DNA from: Thelephora terrestris
Lineage: Eukaryota; Basidiomycota; Agaricomycetes; Thelephorales; Thelephoraceae
Direction: 5' to 3'
NCBI GenBank assembly: GCA_015956445.1
Contig: WIUZ02000017.1
Span: 682,001 to 746,000, forward strand
DNA: 64,000 nt
The notes below the pieces were generated by a model. That model saw only the letters and a list, made by a program, of their open reading frames with translations, made no database searches and was not told the origin of the DNA. Position numbers and translations under genes: made by a program. This document shows positions 58,401 to 64,000 of this stretch, piece after piece; position 1 is the first letter of the stretch, and every line of letters starts with the position of its first letter.

Positions 58401-58593
58401 ATGATGACATGATCTGGCGAAGCGAGGTCGCTGAGAACGACAGAACGCTCGAGGGATAATGTTCGCCCTAGCCCACTGCAAACGATTAGTCAGCCAACCC
58501 TTGAATGTCCGGTATCTTCTCCGCATCAGAAGCAGTTAGGTGTCTGGGGCGCTGGTCGAGACGCTCGACTTCGGGGCCGGATAGGAGGCAACC
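52466..58593. other. Gene desert of 6.1 kb
   Basis: Only short unsupported frames on both strands. Visible simple sequence includes A13 at 53191-53203 and a CA repeat at 56518-56535. An alternating pyrimidine-purine patch (CACGCGCACGCGCGCG) lies near 53928. No transposon protein or RNA gene was recognised. Confidence 0.55.
56518..56535 (+). repeat. CA dinucleotide microsatellite
   Basis: An 18-base alternating A/C run inside the second desert. Confidence 0.9.
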
Positions 58594-59178
58594 ATGGGTG
58601 CCAATGTATTCTATTTCGCAGAGAACGAGAGGCGTATCGTCTCAGACCAAGCGTTGCAGAGAATTAGAGACTCAATGAAGCAAACAACGCGAAACGATCA
58701 GGGCAGCCTAATGGCAGTGCGTCTCTTCGGCCGAGCTTTTGCCTCATTTCATTCCATCAGCTGATGGGATAAGGCATAAGTCAGTGGCTTATCCCGTCTA
58801 AAATCCGTAATTTGCATGATTGCAGGATCACTTCGTTCTCCTCCAACTGGCATCAGAACCAGAAGTCGGCGTGTACGGCCTCATCTGTCCCGTCCAACCT
58901 CTGAAAATTCGCGAGCGGTTCTCTACGGCACTCGGCGCCGTATGACCAACCGTGGACCGTTGGCTAGCGGCCCTGACCATGTGGACATACACAGGTTTCC
59001 CAATCCCGATCTGGGAGGGAAGTCGTTCGGAGAAACGAAATACAGGCTAAACTGAGGAGCGAGATTCAGCGTGTGATAATACGTGGTACTATGCCTACCG
59101 CTGAGCGTCGCACCATACCTAGAAAGCTCAAGATTGCGGATCGAGAGGGAAACGACTACGTCGCTGGGCGGATGTTGT
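58594..59178 (+). CDS. Candidate small protein gene, unrecognised
   Basis: An ATG in strong context (CAACCATGG) opens a 41-codon exon (58594-58716: MGANVFYFAENERRIVSDQ...). A GTGCGT..GCAG intron (58717-58825) follows. Exon 2 carries DHFVLLQLASEPEVGVYGLI and PLKIRERFSTALG. It either ends at the TGA at 58945 (80 residues) or splices at GTATGA (58940) to an exon from ~58998 that stays open to TAA at 59178 (~140 residues). The longer form overlaps the end of the prefoldin gene on the other strand by 23 bases. Mixed hydrophobic and charged composition looks coding, but I do not recognise a family. Confidence 0.42.
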
Positions 59179-59688
59179 AATCTCGCTTGAAAGATTCAAA
59201 CTCTTCCTCTTTTGTCTTGTACTGATCTGTGAGACCCGAGATGACCTTTCTGATCTGTACCAAGCCATTAGCTTGTGCTGAAAACGAAATGCGCATGTGT
59301 ATATCTACGTACACCATCTTGATTCGTTTGGAGTGCCGGGACGACGTCCTTGACCGTTCTCTCGACGAGTACGCCTCCGATAAGACGAAAGCATTTGCGA
59401 TCAGGCTCCTGAGCGAGTGTTTCGTGGAGCGTGGATAGCACTAAGCTAAGATAGGAATCCGTCAGCTGGTACATCTCGAAACAATAGGCAAGATGCGTGC
59501 CTATGTTCTTCCGCTTCTTGTTCCAACTCGCCGATTTTACTGGCCAGAGCCTGAAGATCAGACTGGAAGTTGGAATAGTTCTGCTGGACGTCTATCGAAA
59601 TTTAGGGCATGAAATTGAGCAGGAAAAGGGCTCTGTTCTCACCTTGTGCGGTGAGCGGCGGCGGCTTTGACTTTGACTTTGCGGACAT
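59156..59688 (-). CDS. Prefoldin subunit 2 (beta-type)
   Basis: Start ATG 59688-59686 (MSAKSKSKPPPLTAQ). Exon 2 gives VQQNYSNFQSDLQALASKI and GELEQEAEEH, the N-terminal coiled coil. A GC-AG intron (59446-59500) joins AG to C, giving SLVLSTLHETLAQEPDRK. The beta-hairpin core FRLIGGVLVERTVKDVVPAL is fully conserved. The last exon codes RKVISGLTDQYKTKEEEFE and FKRDYNIRPAT, the second coiled coil. Prefoldin delivers unfolded actin and tubulin to the CCT chaperonin. Length (~125 residues) fits PFD2. Divergent from NDUFS8 with 92 bases between start codons. Confidence 0.92.
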
Positions 59689-59780
59689 GGCTGATTCGGA
59701 TTTTTCCGGAAGTTGATACGACCAATCTCTGATTGGCCGGCTCAAACGCACCACCCGCTCTCGTTCACCACCACTGGAGG
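59689..59780. promoter_or_regulatory. 92-base divergent promoter, prefoldin 2 / NDUFS8
   Basis: The two housekeeping start codons are only 92 bases apart, so the promoters and leaders must overlap. No TATA box; several GGCTC/CCACC boxes are present. Confidence 0.55.
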
Positions 59781-60782
<1,002 letters not shown>

Positions 60783-61180
60783 TCGTTCCCCTAGTACTTC
60801 AATATATTATCAGTGTTAGCCCATAATGTTCAAGTCGCATTTCCTACAACCTCCGGTCCCGCTTCAACGCCGCGATTCATGCCAGCGCTCTATTTTTCGT
60901 ATGCACGTCTCCGTGGTCTACACGGCTCCCCTTTGATACAGCAAACTCTGTCCCCCGCCTCAGGTACAAAGGGGTTATGGGTTCCAACTGTGGGTCAGTG
61001 ATCGAAGTTGAGTTTGATGTTAATCGTTCGCAGGAACTTGTCCTCGTCATGATTCTGGATTCCTATTCCTATTTTCCCCGGGATACCATCGGTTACCCCC
61101 TCCTGTACCCAACCCCTTTCTTTGTGAGACGGATATAAACGACGCCGACAGACTACGGAGGAACCAGCACCACCCTCGAT
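60783..61180. other. Intergenic between NDUFS8 and KEN-box gene
   Basis: About 400 bases holding the NDUFS8 3' end and the upstream region of the next gene. Nothing further recognised. Confidence 0.4.
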
Positions 61181-62210
61181 ATGCCATCTACGAACAAGGA
61201 GAACCTAAAGGAGAACGCCGCTGTCCGAAAGCGATTAGGGTGAGATAAACAGGCGGTTCTCCTACTTGACAGCGCCACTGATCTGCCTGTTCTGTGATGA
61301 CAGGAGGAAGAATCGAGGGAGGCGATCTCGAAAACAACCACCAAGCACAGAGTGGGACGAGGATTCGATGCGCGGCCCGCTTCTTGCGAGCTCCCATGGT
61401 TCCCTCACGTCGGAGAAGTTCTGTCAGACGGCGCAAGTTGTCGAAACGAGATGCTTCGCTACTCCTGTCAAGAGGCGTCAAATCGCCGATGGCGAATGGC
61501 AGACCGACGTCTCATCGCCCGAGGCCGACCGTGTTCCTCTCCACCCGCTGGGTGCAGCCTCGAATCGCTCTCGCCCTTCATTCCTTTCTCCGCTGTGTTC
61601 GCCCAGGAAGCCTCGTAACGCCCGGTTCGCTAGACCTGTTAGGGCGATGATGGACGTATTCTTGGATTCTCGTGCCAGGTCAGACATGGAAGACGAATCC
61701 GATGATGAATCATTCAGGGCTATCGAAAGACGTTTGGGGATAGGCAAGTACGTGAGAACGCCGGAGTCCCCGACCCCTTCCTCGAGTCGGGCAAGTTCCC
61801 GAGACACGAACAGCCCCCTCTCCACCCCAACGAGAGCGTCAAGGCAGCCCCCCCTAGAGAAGTTTCCTCTTCGCGGACTCGGGCTGTACCTGTGGCGTAC
61901 GCAAGGATGTCCTTCGGAATCGACTACTTCTCTTTGTACGAAACGATATTCGACCCTGGCTAGCCAACGTCAGGGGTTCTGGAAGAGGGAAGCCGAGCGT
62001 TTGAGGTCTCGCGCCCCGAAGATCTTTCTTCCATCCTGGCATCTCGGTCTCACCCCTCAAGGAGATGGCGAGGATACGGAGAGATTGATGACGCTAGCTG
62101 AGGTTTCCCTCACGGAAATGGAACTAGACGTGAGTGACTTGGACTTGGACCCGCCTGAACATCAAAGGTTCGAGGTTTTGGGCGATAGATCCACTGCCGA
62201 CTGGTCGTGA
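61181..62210 (+). CDS. Basic/acidic disordered protein with KEN boxes and CDK sites
   Basis: Start MPSTNKENLKENAAVRKRLG; a 64-base intron (61240-61303) joins LG to RKNRGRRSRK. Residues 6-8 and 10-12 are both KEN, and RKRL fits an RxxL destruction box. Several S/T-P sites fit CDK consensus, among them TPVKRR, SPRKPR and TPTRAS. The middle is Ser/Arg-rich and the C-terminus acidic (EMELDVSDLDLDPPE). About 320 residues, no folded domain recognised. Near 61890-61990 another frame also looks plausible, so an extra intron could exist there. KEN and D-box motifs mark APC/C substrates; a securin-like role is a hypothesis only. Confidence 0.6.
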
Positions 62211-62466
62211 AACTGGACTTTATTTTCCGTTACCCCCTTTTTTAGTTTTTAGTTTTTGGGAAACTTTGCACATTGGTTATACCACTTAGAGTACATGCGG
62301 TTAATTCTGGTCGTGGGATTTTGGTGATATTGCGGAATAAAGCACATCGTCCAATCAGTTTATCTCCGTTGGGAAGGCAAAGCGTTCCAGTCGTGGGAAA
62401 ATATCAAATAATTTCCCCCCTTCTTCCTCAGTGAGACCTGTATGGGTCGTGCCTCATGAAGAGACT

Positions 62467-63842
62467 ATGCGCACCGTTAAGTTGGTCGTCATCGGTTCGT
62501 CTGGCGTAGGGAAGACAAGCCTCCGCAGTCAGGTGTGCTCCTATATGTCGCCCGAGAAAAATACCACGGAAACACTCATCTCTTTCCGTCTTTCGATCTC
62601 GGTTGCAGTACATCTCCGGTCGATTTACGACGGGATATAGAGCAACCATAGGAGCGGATTTTATTACCAAGACGTTACCGCATCATAGTAATCCTCAGGA
62701 GACCATAACCTTACAGATATGGGTGCGTCATCCTGAGATCTTGACCCGGGAGATCTGGGTAAAACTAAGTTTCGTCCGTGCGGCGTTAGTAGGACACTGC
62801 TGGCCAGGAACGGTTCTCTAGCCTGTCATCTGCATTCTTCCGCGGGGCGGATGCGGTGATGTTGATGTACGACGTCAACGAGCCCGAGACACTCGAGGCG
62901 CTCACAAAATGGTGGAACGAGTTCAAGGACCGGGCGCCGCTGAGGGACGAGGACGTCGCGGAGTTTTGTTGTGTCGTTGTGGGGAATAAGATGGATTTGG
63001 TCCCGCCTGGAGAATTCCCTGCAGTCATGGAGGCGGATGCGCTCAGGTTTGTGGAGGGATTGTGCCCACCGGAGGGACTGGGAGTGAATGGGGCGCCCGC
63101 TTCACCTTGGCAGCCGCCGCCCGTCCTGGATGGAGACCTGGTACCTGAATCGCTGAGGAGTGGATCTATTGAGATTTCTGACCACAGAACACGACAACAT
63201 CCGTCCACGAGAGGACACTCCGGCGTGAGATCGAGGTCGCTACTTCGTGGAGGGACAGCTTCGTCTACCCGAACGGCACTCTCGATCTACCACACCCCTT
63301 CGTCGTCGTTATTTGAGCACTACGAATCTGCGAGAACATCGCCTACACCTGCCTCCCGCTCGCCTTCACCTCCGCAGAACGTCCGGCTATCCCCTACCTC
63401 GGGAAACTGGATCAAGCGTAAAGCTTCCTCGTCGTCTTCCACTTCTTCCACTCCGACGATCACCCCTCGCAACTTCCCTCTTCAAAGAGCTCGCACTAAT
63501 TCCAACCCGTTGCCCTCGATATCTCAACAACAGGATCAGGCCGATTCGACGCCCGTACCAGACCACATCGATCCAGGTTCTCCTCGATCGGCGAATTTAG
63601 AACGTAAGCCAAGGCTGTTCTTCACGTCTGCGAAGACGGGAGATGGGGTCTCTGATGTGTTTGAGTACGTTGCGAAACGGGCCGTCTTGAGGTGGGAATA
63701 CCAGGAGAATATCGAGGCCAGGACGATGCACATGCAGGAGTCCACCTCGGGTACCGTTAGACTGGGAATCGCAAACTCCCAGAACGGTCTCTCTGGATTG
63801 CATCTCAAACCCTCGAGGATTAGGTCGTGTTGTTCTTCGTGA
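62467..63842 (+). CDS. Rab7-like small GTPase with ~190-residue insertion
   Basis: Exons 62467-62532, 62609-62722 and 62793-63842 give 409 residues, about twice a normal Rab. G-motifs: GSSGVGKTSLRSQY (P-loop), YRATIGADFITK (switch I, Rab7-type), WDTAGQERFSSLSSAFFRGAD (Gln intact) and VVVGNKMDLVP (NKxD). After ~35 residues a low-complexity Ser/Pro/Thr/Arg insert runs to about codon 320. The G5 motif then appears as RLFFTSAKTGDGVSDVFEYVA. The C-terminus ends RSCCSS, two Cys near the end that could be geranylgeranylated. All nucleotide-binding motifs are intact, so the fold should work. Rab7/Ypt7 acts on late endosomes and vacuoles; whether this is the main Ypt7 or a divergent paralog is open. 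Confidence 0.88.
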
Positions 63843-64000
63843 TTCCCTCCTTCTCGCCGTTATCCCGTTCTTTCCTTTCCACCCGACTCTTAGATATACC
63901 TCTCACTCTCTCCCCGTTTTCGCTTTACCTTAGTGCCTTCCCCTTCGTTTCGGATTTCTCTGCGGACTTGTCGTTCACCGGATTATTATACTTATAGGAC
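63843..64000. other. 3' flank of the Rab7-like gene
   Basis: Pyrimidine-rich sequence, with an ATTATTATACTTATA patch near 63984 that may lie near a polyadenylation site. The window ends here. Confidence 0.4.

Overview
The window is nuclear DNA of a filamentous basidiomycete, most likely a mushroom-forming Agaricomycete. Genes lie on both strands with no operons. Most are cut by many short introns of about 50-80 bases with GT..AG ends. The gene set fits: an NB-ARC/TPR NOD-like protein with the helical N-terminus common in Agaricomycetes, a basidiomycete-style F-box protein, a split velvet-domain protein, a double HMG-box protein like Exp1 of Coprinopsis, and an RNase H-bearing LINE. I could not place it to genus.

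Layout. 0-1 kb: 3' end of an unrecognised Ser-rich protein. 1.3-4.6 kb: complete NLR-type gene (minus), preceded by a degenerate tandem duplication (4.65-5.43 kb). 5.6-9.2 kb: IMPACT/Yih1-like gene (minus) and succinate-semialdehyde dehydrogenase (plus), divergent. 9.5-13 kb: single-pass membrane protein gene (minus) with a 5'-truncated LINE inserted just upstream; target-site duplications and an A-tail are visible. 13.4-19.6 kb: mitochondrial PP2C phosphatase, USP36/42-like deubiquitinase, C2H2 zinc-finger regulator. 20-24 kb: accessory-looking stretch with an F-box gene, a possible RecA-fold protein and a secreted beta/gamma-crystallin-like protein. 24.8-31 kb: MLH3, a small SBDS/RTC3-type protein and a Ste7-class MAP2K. 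31-34 kb: no gene; one doubtful LTR-like element. 34-41.6 kb: ArfGAP, VelB-like velvet factor, 1229-residue PPR protein. 41.6-47.4 kb: gene desert. 47.4-52.5 kb: Exp1-like HMG protein, complex I subunit NDUFA13, INO80F-domain protein. 52.5-58.6 kb: second desert. 58.6-64 kb: a candidate small gene, prefoldin subunit 2, complex I subunit NDUFS8, a KEN-box/CDK-site protein, and a Rab7-like GTPase with a very long insertion.

Functional links. Five genes serve, or probably serve, mitochondria (SSADH, PP2C, PPR, NDUFA13, NDUFS8). Several are regulators of development and signalling (velvet, MAP2K, Exp1-like HMG). No metabolic cluster, CRISPR array, rRNA or convincing tRNA gene was seen.

The most notable observations concern gene structure: a start codon split by an intron (NDUFA13), a 4-base micro-exon (RTC3-like gene), three GC-AG introns needed to keep frame, long low-complexity insertions inside two conserved domains (Rab7-like and velvet), a recent LINE copy whose protein ends in a hydrophobic tail, and two gene deserts. 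All calls rest on reading the sequence and on remembered family motifs; no searches were run.
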